This document shows, one piece after another, positions 1 to 7,784 of a stretch of 8,792 nucleotides of DNA (within the stretch, counting starts at the first letter, position 1; every line of letters begins with the position of its first letter). Source of the stretch: Rhizobiales bacterium UBA697 (GTDB lineage Bacteria; Pseudomonadota; Alphaproteobacteria; Rhizobiales; Ancalomicrobiaceae); contig DBMN01000274.1 of NCBI GenBank assembly GCA_002298965.1, forward strand, positions 1-8,792. The letters run 5' to 3'. The position numbers and the translations under genes are program-made. A model generated the notes under the pieces. The model saw only the letters and a list, made by a program, of their open reading frames with translations. It ran no database searches and was not told the DNA's origin.

Positions 1-215
1 TAGCGGATGGTGACGCCGCCCTGGACCACGCGCTCGCCGCCGTCGGTCTGGAGGATGTCGGCGGCGACCTTGAGGAGCGTCGACTTGCCCGAGCCGTTGC
101 GGCCGACGAGGCAGATGCGGTCGCCCTCGTGCACCATCAGCTCGGCGCCGTGGAGCAGCGGCGGACCGCCGAAGGTGAGGGTGATGTCGCGAAGCGTGAG
201 AAGAGGGGCTGCCAT
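1..215 (-). CDS. ABC-F family ATP-binding protein, N-terminal fragment (cut by window edge)
   Basis: This is the first 71 codons of an ABC ATPase; the rest lies beyond the left edge. The start ATG is at 215, with a GGAG four bases upstream. The protein begins MAAPLLTLRDITLTFGG, the usual first strand of an ABC nucleotide-binding domain, and carries a complete Walker A motif, GRNGSGKST, at residues 38-46. No membrane segment or signal peptide precedes it. The GRNGSGKST form and the opening "LLTLRDITLTFGGPPLL" are typical of ABC-F proteins (Uup/EttA/YheS group), which carry two ATPase domains in one chain and act on the ribosome rather than in transport. The second domain and the linker that define ABC-F are not visible, so the subfamily call rests on N-terminal resemblance. 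An ABC transporter ATPase subunit is the main alternative. The gene sits 134 bases downstream of serA behind a strong hairpin, so it is probably transcribed separately. Confidence 0.8.
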   Translation of the reverse strand, partial: MAAPLLTLRDITLTFGGPPLLHGAELMVHEGDRICLVGRNGSGKSTLLKVAADILQTDGGERVVQGGVTIR

Positions 216-294
216 GGCGCTCCGATTAGCCGATCGGGATGGGAAACGCCATGCCCCCCGTGGCGCGCCGACCGCGCCATACGTCCCCGCCACG

Positions 295-330
295 CGAAAC
301 GGCGGCGGGATCGCTCCCGCCGCCGTTTCG
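295..330 (-). terminator. serA transcription terminator hairpin
   Basis: A perfect 16-bp inverted repeat (arms 295-310 and 315-330) lies 19 bases after the serA stop. On the transcribed strand the loop is GCGA, a GNRA tetraloop. The T-rich element (GTTTCG) lies at the end of the 3' arm rather than as a separate U-tract, so termination may rely on the very stable stem. The structure is symmetric and could act in either direction, but only the minus strand has genes here. The remaining intergenic bases (216-294) show no clear promoter for the ABC-F gene. Confidence 0.75.
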
Positions 331-349
331 ATTCTCACGCGCGCCGATC

Positions 350-1936
350 TCAGAAGGTCAGGCGCTTGGAATGCACCACGCCCTCGAGCGCACCGACGCG
401 GGCGATCAACTCGTCCGACACCGGGCCGTCGACGGCGATCAGGCAGATCGCGTCCTCGCCCGCCGCCTTGCGGCCGAGGGCGAAGGTGGCGATGTTGGCG
501 GCGACCTCGCCCATCAGCGTGCCGAGACGGCCGATGAAGCCCGGCTTGTCCTTGTTGGTGACGTAGAGCATCGACGGCGCGAACTCGGCGTCCATCTGGA
601 TGCCCTTGATCTCGACGATGCGCGGCTTGCCGTCGGCGAAGACGGTGCCGGCGACCGAACGCTCCTGACCTTCGGTCTTCACCACGAGACGGATCAGGCT
701 GTCGAAGGTGCCGGCCGAATCGCGGCGGACGTCCTCGACGGCGATGCCGCGTTCCTTGGCCATGACCGGGGCCGAGACCATGTTGACGGCGTCGAGCTGC
801 GGCTTGAGCAGGCCGGCGATCGCCGCGGCACCCAGCGCGCGGGTGTTCATGCCCGCCACGTCGCCCTCGTATTCGATGCGCACGCCGGTGATGCCGGCCT
901 CCGTCAGCTGGCCGGCGAAGGAGCCGAGCAGTTCGGCGAGGCGGACGAAGGGCGTCAGCTTCGGCGCTTCTTCCGCCGAGACCGACGGCATGTTGAGCGC
1001 GTTGGTGACGGCGCCGGTGAGCAGGTAGTCCGACAGCTGTTCGGCGACCTGCAGGGCGACGTTCTCCTGGGCTTCCGAGGTCGAGGCGCCGAGATGCGGC
1101 GTGCAGACGACGTTCGGATGGCCGAAGAGCACGTTGGCCGTCGCCGGTTCCTCGACGAAGACGTCGAAGCCGGCACCGGCCACGTGACCCGAATCGAGCG
1201 CCGCGCGCAGCGCCGCCTCGTCGACCAGGCCGCCGCGGGCGCAGTTGATGATGCGGACGCCCTTCTTGCACTTGGCGAGGTTCTCGGCCGAGAGCACGTT
1301 GCGGGTCTTCTCGGTCAGCGGCGTGTGCAGCGTGATGAAGTCGGCGCGCTTCAGCAGGTCCTCGAGCTCGACCTTCTCGACGCCGATGTCGGCGGCACGC
1401 TCCGGCGACAGGAAGGGATCGAAGGCGATCACCTTCATGCGCAGGCCCTGGGCGCGGTCGGCGACGATGGCGCCGATGTTGCCGCAGCCGATGATGCCGA
1501 GCGTCTTGCCGGTGATCTCGACGCCCATGAAGCGGTTCTTCTCCCACTTGCCGGCCTGGGTGGAGGCATCGGCGGCGGGGATCTCGCGGGCGACGGCGAA
1601 CATCAGCGCGATGGCGTGTTCGGCGGTGGTGATCGAATTGCCGAAGGGGGTGTTCTCGACGATCACGCCCTTGGCCGAGGCGGCCGGGATGTCGACGTTG
1701 TCGACGCCGATGCCGGCGCGGCCGATGACCTTCAGCCGGGTCGCCTTCTCGAGCAGCTTGGCGGTGACCTTGGTGGCGGAACGGATGGCGAGGCCGTCGT
1801 AGTCGCCGATGACCTCGGCGAGCTTGTCCTTGTCCTTGCCGAGGGACGGCAGGTAATCGACCTCGATGCCGCGATCCTTGAAGATCTGGACGGCGGCGGA
1901 AGACATGCTGTCGGAGATGAGTACGCGCGGAGCCAT
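350..1936 (-). CDS. serA: D-3-phosphoglycerate dehydrogenase
   Basis: SerA oxidises 3-phosphoglycerate to 3-phosphohydroxypyruvate with NAD in the cytosol, the first committed step of serine synthesis. The 528-residue protein has the long type I layout. The split substrate-binding domain is at about 1-95 and 285-320. The NAD domain is at about 96-284, with GIIGCGNIG at 147-155 and an Asp at 173 for the NAD ribose. An intervening ASB domain spans about 322-450 and a C-terminal ACT domain about 456-528. Catalytic residues fit R234 (CARGG), E263 (VEEP) and H281 (TPHLG), with the same spacing as in the mycobacterial enzyme. The ACT and ASB domains suggest allosteric control, usually serine feedback, but inhibition here is inferred. 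The start at 1936 has a GAGGTG five bases upstream. It lies 123 bases downstream of serC, which makes the next enzyme, with a hairpin between them. Length is normal and nothing is broken. Confidence 0.97.
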   Translation of the reverse strand: MAPRVLISDSMSSAAVQIFKDRGIEVDYLPSLGKDKDKLAEVIGDYDGLAIRSATKVTAKLLEKATRLKVIGRAGIGVDNVDIPAASAKGVIVENTPFGNSITTAEHAIALMFAVAREIPAADASTQAGKWEKNRFMGVEITGKTLGIIGCGNIGAIVADRAQGLRMKVIAFDPFLSPERAADIGVEKVELEDLLKRADFITLHTPLTEKTRNVLSAENLAKCKKGVRIINCARGGLVDEAALRAALDSGHVAGAGFDVFVEEPATANVLFGHPNVVCTPHLGASTSEAQENVALQVAEQLSDYLLTGAVTNALNMPSVSAEEAPKLTPFVRLAELLGSFAGQLTEAGITGVRIEYEGDVAGMNTRALGAAAIAGLLKPQLDAVNMVSAPVMAKERGIAVEDVRRDSAGTFDSLIRLVVKTEGQERSVAGTVFADGKPRIVEIKGIQMDAEFAPSMLYVTNKDKPGFIGRLGTLMGEVAANIATFALGRKAAGEDAICLIAVDGPVSDELIARVGALEGVVHSKRLTF

Positions 1937-2010
1937 GGGAGCACCTCGTCGGGACGGAGCCGCGCGCGTCGTGTCGCCGCGACCGCGACGTCCTGGAAAA
2001 TGGGCGATGA

Positions 2011-2046
2011 GAGGAAAGGCCGGCGACGCGACCCGCGCGTCGCCGG
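2011..2046 (-). terminator. hairpin after serC, weak terminator or attenuator before serA
   Basis: An 11-bp perfect inverted repeat (arms 2020-2030 and 2036-2046, 5-nt loop) begins 13 bases after the serC stop. On the minus strand it is followed by CCTTTCCTC, a pyrimidine-rich tail with only a short T-run. It resembles a weak intrinsic terminator or a partial read-through element between serC and serA. It could also protect the 3' end of the serC message. The remaining gap (1937-2010) shows the serA ribosome binding site but no promoter I can defend. Confidence 0.55.
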
Positions 2047-2059
2047 AGAGATCATGCGA

Positions 2060-3223
<1,164 letters not shown>

Positions 3224-3275
3224 TGATTCCATCCTTTCAGATGGGCGCCCCTCGGTGGGGAGGGGTGTCCCGCCG
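3224..3275 (-). promoter_or_regulatory. structured 5' leader of serC, candidate serC RNA motif
   Basis: Seen on the minus strand: a 6-bp stem (arms 3260-3265 and 3248-3253, 6-nt loop) that can be lengthened across a small internal loop by GGG/CCC (3269-3271 with 3243-3245). Directly before the start codon is a second 5-bp hairpin, CCATC/GATGG (3240-3244 with 3229-3233), whose 6-nt loop and 3' arm hold the AAAGGA ribosome binding site. The two structures share bases 3243-3244, so the extended first stem and the second hairpin exclude each other. Known: a conserved RNA called the serC motif has been described computationally upstream of alphaproteobacterial serC genes. Inferred: this is an example of it. 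I matched position and general form, not the covariance model. Confidence 0.5.
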
Positions 3276-3278
3276 TCG

Positions 3279-3307
3279 CCGATAGCGGTTTCCGGACCGG
3301 GACGCAA
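3279..3307 (-). promoter_or_regulatory. candidate serC promoter
   Basis: On the minus strand TTGCGT (3307-3302) and TATCGG (3284-3279) are separated by 17 bases, a plausible weak sigma-70-type promoter for a high-GC alphaproteobacterium. It would start transcription near 3272-3274, at or just inside the 5' edge of the leader hairpin, which supports it by position. Each box matches the consensus at only about half of its bases. Confidence 0.3.
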
Positions 3308-3370
3308 ACGAATCCGTCGCTGCACCGCGGGAGCTTTCGTCACACGCGGAATCCCGTACCGGAACGCCGA

Positions 3371-3398
3371 AGGGCGCGACGATCGCTCGTCGCGCCCT
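3371..3398 (-). terminator. terminator hairpin of the outer-membrane protein gene
   Basis: A perfect 12-bp inverted repeat (arms 3371-3382 and 3387-3398) lies 24 bases after the omp stop. On the transcribed strand the loop is GCGA, the same GNRA tetraloop as in the serA terminator. It is followed by TCGGCGTTCC, without a true U-tract. It should separate the omp transcript from serC. Confidence 0.65.
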
Positions 3399-3422
3399 CC
3401 GAAGGGATCGGATCGGACCGGA

Positions 3423-4277
3423 TCAGTACTTGGCGATGACCGGAGCCGAGTAGTGCTGGCGCGGCGCCGGGGCATCGAACATCCAGCGCGCACCGACGTG
3501 CAGCGAGTGGTTCTGGATGCGCTTCAGCTCGATCGACTCCGGCAGACAGCCCGAGGTGTTGCAGTTCGAGTTGCCGACGCTCGCGACCTTGCCGAGGTCC
3601 TTGTAGGAGTAGCCGACGTCGAGCTTCAGGTTCGGCGACAGGTCGTAGGCGAAGCCGGCATGCAGCGCCCAGGCCGGGTTCCACTTCGAACCGCCCGGGA
3701 TGATGCCGAAGTTGGTGCCCGACGACGAGCCGTTCCACGAGGCGTACTCGTAGATGTTCGACATGTGGTTGTAGGCCACACCGGCACCGGCGCCGACATA
3801 GGGCGTGAAGCCGGAATAGGTGCCGAGCTCGGCATAGACGTTGGCCAGCAGCACGGCCGAGGTGACGTCGCCGTGGTACTCGTTGGTGTTGTTGGTCGGG
3901 GCCGCCAGCGTGCCGCCGGTGTAGCGGGCGGTGGCCTTCATCGTCCGGGTGGTGATGAATTCGCCGGTCAGATCGCCGCGCAGGTATTCGTTGAACTGAT
4001 AGCCGACGCCGAGGCCGATCGACGGCGCGGTCCACAGCTTGTCGGCGACGATCGACTTCGGAATGCCCGGCTCGTATTCGGAGAAGCCGGACTTGTTGTC
4101 GATCACGACGCCGACGTCGCCGCGCAGGTACCAGCCGCTGGCGGCCGAAGCCGGTTCGGCGACGGAGGGGACCACGGTCGGGCCGCGCAGGGGCGACGCC
4201 ATGTCGGCCGCCTGGGCCGCGGCCGCGAGGCCGAAGAAGGCCGTACCGGCCAGAAGAGACGTCATGATCTTGGTCAT
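3423..4277 (-). CDS. outer-membrane beta-barrel protein (porin/Omp25-like family)
   Basis: The 284-residue protein begins MTKIMTSLLAGTAFFGLAAAAQA, a typical Sec signal peptide with likely cleavage after AQA at residue 23. The mature part has alternating polar and aromatic strands such as GWYLRGDVGVVID (48-60), PSIGLGVGYQFNEYLRGDLTGEF (85-107), FTPYVGAGAGVAYNH (157-171) and LKLDVGYSYKDLG (217-229), as expected for a small, roughly eight-stranded barrel. The last strand appears to be HSLHVGARWMF (257-267). A proline-rich tail ending in IAKY follows, as in many rhizobial outer-membrane proteins. A Cys pair (C239, C244) sits in a probable surface loop. ATG 4277 is chosen over upstream ATGs (to 4433) because it gives the signal peptide and has AGGA eight bases before it. 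It has its own terminator and a long upstream region. Members of this family are structural or surface proteins; no specific transport activity can be read from the sequence. Confidence 0.88.
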   Translation of the reverse strand: MTKIMTSLLAGTAFFGLAAAAQAADMASPLRGPTVVPSVAEPASAASGWYLRGDVGVVIDNKSGFSEYEPGIPKSIVADKLWTAPSIGLGVGYQFNEYLRGDLTGEFITTRTMKATARYTGGTLAAPTNNTNEYHGDVTSAVLLANVYAELGTYSGFTPYVGAGAGVAYNHMSNIYEYASWNGSSSGTNFGIIPGGSKWNPAWALHAGFAYDLSPNLKLDVGYSYKDLGKVASVGNSNCNTSGCLPESIELKRIQNHSLHVGARWMFDAPAPRQHYSAPVIAKY

Positions 4278-4359
4278 CGGAACATTCCTGCCGTTTTCGG
4301 AGGCTCGCACGGCGAACCGACCCGCTGTCTCGATCGAGCCGATTTCAGCACGCATTTGG

Positions 4360-4374
4360 TTAATGAAGCGTTTA
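4360..4374 (-). promoter_or_regulatory. CtrA-like half-site pair upstream of omp
   Basis: On the plus strand this reads TTAA, seven bases, TTTA; on the minus strand TAAA, seven bases, TTAACC. The alphaproteobacterial cell-cycle regulator CtrA binds TTAA-N7-TTAA(C), so this is one mismatch from the core consensus with correct spacing. It lies about 83-97 bases upstream of the omp start. In this GC-rich sequence such a match is less likely by chance, but I did not calculate how often it occurs. Confidence 0.3.
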
Positions 4375-4597
4375 GTCTCGACAGTGTTCGGCATGCCGCA
4401 TTCACCATGATCATCGTTGTCGTCGCCCGACATCTGTCGATCGTCGCGGAAGCCCGCGTTCGAGCGATCGTGCGACGACGAGACGAAACCCCCGATTTCC
4501 GCGAATTTTTGCCGAAGAGCGCCGAAACGCGCCCGACGCGAATGGCTTCGCCACCGCGCTTCGAGGCCGGTTTCTGGAGTAGAAACGTCGATAATTT

Positions 4598-4632
4598 CTT
4601 AACCGTGTCGATTAACCACGAGAAACGTGGTT
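4598..4632. repeat. TTAACC direct repeat and adjoining 7-bp inverted repeat
   Basis: TTAACC occurs twice with a 13-bp period (4599-4604 and 4612-4617). The second copy runs into a perfect 7-bp inverted repeat, AACCACG-AGAAA-CGTGGTT (4614-4632). The patch is clearly AT-richer than its surroundings. It could be an operator, a promoter region, or a small hairpin; TTAA pairs here are nine bases apart, not the seven expected for CtrA. Confidence 0.4.
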
Positions 4633-4662
4633 GACGAAAACTGAAGGCGGTCGCTCGAACAC

Positions 4663-4692
4663 GAAAAAGCCCCCCGTGACGAACACGGGGGG
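4663..4692 (-). terminator. glmM rho-independent terminator
   Basis: A perfect 9-bp stem of six G-C pairs plus GTG/CAC (arms 4670-4678 and 4684-4692, 5-nt loop) is followed on the minus strand by CTTTTTCG. It is the best classical terminator in the window, 47 bases after the glmM stop. Between the stop and this hairpin there is another GC palindrome (GGCGCGATCGCGCC, 4697-4710) that could fold as a second, smaller hairpin. Confidence 0.9.
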
Positions 4693-4739
4693 CGAAGGCG
4701 CGATCGCGCCGCTTCGGCGATGCTTCGAGAAATGCAATC

Positions 4740-6086
<1,347 letters not shown>

Positions 6087-6150
6087 CGTCGAAGTCTCTC
6101 CGTCGCGCGGGGGTGCCTGCGCGGTCCCCGCCTCATCGATGAAGGGCCTC

Positions 6151-6180
6151 CTATAGCACCGATCGCGCCGAGACGAGAAA
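6151..6180 (-). promoter_or_regulatory. candidate glmM promoter
   Basis: On the minus strand CTATAG (6156-6151) resembles an alphaproteobacterial -10 box, with a weak -35 TTTCTC (6180-6175) and an 18-base spacer. It would start transcription about 58 bases before glmM. It fits with the hairpin just upstream that would end permease transcription. The -35 match is poor. Confidence 0.35.
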
Positions 6181-6195
6181 TCCGTCGCGCGCCCC

Positions 6196-6213
6196 GCCCG
6201 ACGATCGTCGGGC
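6196..6213 (-). terminator. 18-bp perfect palindrome after the permease gene, possible terminator
   Basis: GCCCGACGATCGTCGGGC is a perfect palindrome 33 bases after the permease stop. As RNA it would form a 7-bp stem with a GAUC loop. No U-tract follows; the next bases on the minus strand are GGGGCGCG. It may be a weak terminator, a 3'-end stabiliser, or a binding site for a dimeric protein, since it also sits just upstream of the putative glmM promoter. Confidence 0.4.
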
Positions 6214-6246
6214 AGGGTGAACGACGGGGCAGGGCGGGGGCGGCCC

Positions 6247-7599
6247 TCAGGCGTGGTCGACGGCCTTGGCGGCCTCCGCGGCCTCGGCGAGGGCGTCGCC
6301 GCGGCCGAAGCCGTTGAAGAAGGCGTTGAGCGCCACCGCCGAGATCGAGGCGAGCAGGATGCCCGACTCGAGCAGCGGCGCCATCGCCTTGGGCATGTGT
6401 TCGAAGAACTTCGGCGCCACCAGCGGGATCATGCCGAAGCCGATCGAGATGGCGACAACGAGGAGGTTGTTCTTCGCCGCCTTGAAGTCGACCGCCGAGA
6501 GAATGCGGATGCCGGTCGCCGCCACCATGCCGAACATGCAGAGGCCGGCGCCGCCGAGCACGAACTGCGGCACCGCTTCGACCAGCGCCGAGAGCTTGGG
6601 CAGCAGGCCGAGCGCCAGCATGATGAAGCCGCCGACGACCGCCACCCAGCGCGACTTGACGCCGGTGACGCCGACCAGGCCGACGTTCTGCGAGAAGGAC
6701 GTGTAGGGGAAGGTGTTGAAGATGCCGCCGATCAGCGTACCGAGACCGTCGGCGCGCAGGCCGGCGGTCAGCCGCTTCTCGTCGACCTTCGTGCCGGTCA
6801 TCTCGCCGAGCGCCAGGAACATGCCGGTCGATTCGATCATCACCACGACCATCACCAGGCACATGGTGAGGATCGAGAAGAGGTCGAACTTCGGCATGCC
6901 GAACTGGAAAGGGACGACCATGCCGACCCAGCCGGCCGAGGCGACCTTGTCGAAGTGCATCAGCCCGGTCGCGGTGGCGAGGAGGCAGCCGGCGACGATG
7001 CCGACCAGCACGGCGACGTTGGCGACGAAGCCCTTGCCCCATTTGGACAGGCCGAGGATGACGAGCAGCACGAAGAGGGCGATGCCGAGGAAGCGCAGAT
7101 CGCCGAAGGCCGGGTTGCCGATGCCGCCGCCCGCCCAGTTGACGCCCACCCGCATCAGCGAGATGCCGATCACCGTGATGATCGTGCCGGTGACCACCGG
7201 CGGAAAGAGCGGCAACAACCTGCTCACGAAAGGTGCAACCAGCACGCCGAAGAGGCCGGCTGCGATCACCGCGCCGTAGACGCCGAGGAGCCCCAACTCG
7301 GGATTGGTGCCGATGGCGATCATCGGGCCGACCGAGGCGAAGGTCACGCCCATCATCACCGGCAGGCGGATGCCGACGCCGGGGAAGGCCCAGGCCTGGA
7401 TCAGCGTGGCGATGCCGCCGGCGAAGAGGTCGGCGCCGATCAGCGCCGCGACCTGTTCCGGCGGCAGTTTCAGGGCGCGACCGACGATCAGCGGCACGGC
7501 GACGGCGCCGGCGTACATCACCAGGACATGCTGCAGACCGAGTGCGCCGAGACGCAGCGCCGGAAGACGTTCGTCGACCGGCTCGACCTTGTCCGACAT
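6247..7599 (-). CDS. NCS2 family nucleobase:cation symporter, probably xanthine/urate type
   Basis: This is an inner-membrane permease of 450 residues with many hydrophobic segments, fitting the 14-helix NCS2 (nucleobase-ascorbate transporter) fold. The family motif reads QNVGLVGVTG at 304-313, just before KSR. The Q-N...T-G form is that of xanthine and uric acid carriers, whereas uracil carriers such as UraA have E-N...T-R. A glutamate in MIESTGMF (E256), an Asp in RADGLG (D284) and a first-helix His in GLQHVLVMYAG (H24) fit residues needed for substrate and proton binding in XanQ. PQFVLGGAGLCMFG (344-357) matches the xanthine/uracil permease signature. Substrate choice is inferred from these motifs. 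The start at 7599 has GGAGG eight bases upstream. No purine-catabolism genes are adjacent; the gene separates ftsH from glmM, has its own leader, and may have been inserted there. The C-terminus is a short Ala/Glu-rich cytoplasmic tail. Confidence 0.92.
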   Translation of the reverse strand: MSDKVEPVDERLPALRLGALGLQHVLVMYAGAVAVPLIVGRALKLPPEQVAALIGADLFAGGIATLIQAWAFPGVGIRLPVMMGVTFASVGPMIAIGTNPELGLLGVYGAVIAAGLFGVLVAPFVSRLLPLFPPVVTGTIITVIGISLMRVGVNWAGGGIGNPAFGDLRFLGIALFVLLVILGLSKWGKGFVANVAVLVGIVAGCLLATATGLMHFDKVASAGWVGMVVPFQFGMPKFDLFSILTMCLVMVVVMIESTGMFLALGEMTGTKVDEKRLTAGLRADGLGTLIGGIFNTFPYTSFSQNVGLVGVTGVKSRWVAVVGGFIMLALGLLPKLSALVEAVPQFVLGGAGLCMFGMVAATGIRILSAVDFKAAKNNLLVVAISIGFGMIPLVAPKFFEHMPKAMAPLLESGILLASISAVALNAFFNGFGRGDALAEAAEAAKAVDHA

Positions 7600-7688
7600 G
7601 CGGGATCCCTCCGAACAGGACGCGCCCGCCCCCCACGGGCCCGGCGCTTCGTCGGAGGCTTCGCAAGTCCCGGGCCAGATCGTATACA
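7600..7688 (-). promoter_or_regulatory. permease leader: possible -10 box and hairpin whose loop complements the ribosome binding site
   Basis: TATACG (7686-7681), inside a GTATAC palindrome, could be a -10 box; no good -35 is seen. Just downstream GGCCCGG (minus 7676-7670) can pair with CCGGGCC (7644-7638), closing a 25-nt loop. The loop contains CCTCCGA (7658-7652), an exact 7-nt complement of TCGGAGG (7614-7608), which includes the GGAGG ribosome binding site. Loop-to-SD pairing would form a pseudoknot and hide the site. Whether the RNA forms and senses anything is inference. If the -10 is right, the start would fall at the edge of the stem. Confidence 0.3.
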
Positions 7689-7726
7689 GCGGCGCCGAGG
7701 CCGCCCACGAAGCCCGTCGCGGGACC

Positions 7727-7761
7727 GGAAACGACGAAGCCCGCCGGAGGGGCGGGCTTCG
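7727..7761 (-). terminator. ftsH terminator
   Basis: A perfect 11-bp inverted repeat (arms 7735-7745 and 7751-7761, 5-nt loop) starts 23 bases after the ftsH stop. On the minus strand the 3' arm ends in GGCGGGCTTCG and is followed by TCGTTTCC, a short T-containing tail. It should end the ftsH transcript before the permease. Confidence 0.75.
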
Positions 7762-7784
7762 AAGGTTGCGCGGAAGGCGGCCGA

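Larger units (their letters stand above)
4278..4662. other. long intergenic region upstream of the outer-membrane protein gene
   Basis: About 385 bases lie between the glmM terminator and the omp start with no gene I can support. They contain the omp ribosome binding site, a CtrA-like motif (4360-4374), a 12-bp near-palindrome CGACATCTGTCG (4429-4440), and an AT-rich patch at about 4590-4632 with a repeated TTAACC (13-bp period) and an inverted repeat. A plus-strand frame at 4407-4634 could encode 75 residues but has no ribosome binding site and no recognisable features. No convincing -35/-10 pair was found for omp. The length suggests regulation or a small RNA. Confidence 0.5.

Noticed and set aside
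3224..3493. Longer SerC start giving a 477-residue protein
   Set aside because: The extra N-terminal part crosses the omp terminator and the serC leader, has no SerC similarity, and the start at 3223 has a well-placed ribosome binding site.
4278..4433. Longer start for the outer-membrane protein (336 residues)
   Set aside because: It would bury the signal peptide behind 52 mostly polar, charged residues. ATG 4277 gives a standard signal peptide and a ribosome binding site.
4599..4615. The TTAACC repeat as a canonical CtrA site
   Set aside because: The TTAA halves are separated by nine bases, not seven, so it does not fit the CtrA consensus.
4407..4634. A possible 75-residue plus-strand gene (MIIVVVARHLS...) in the gap before omp
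   Set aside because: It has a proper ATG and stop in a real intergenic region, but no ribosome binding site, no promoter and no recognisable family. It is also the tail of a longer antisense frame.
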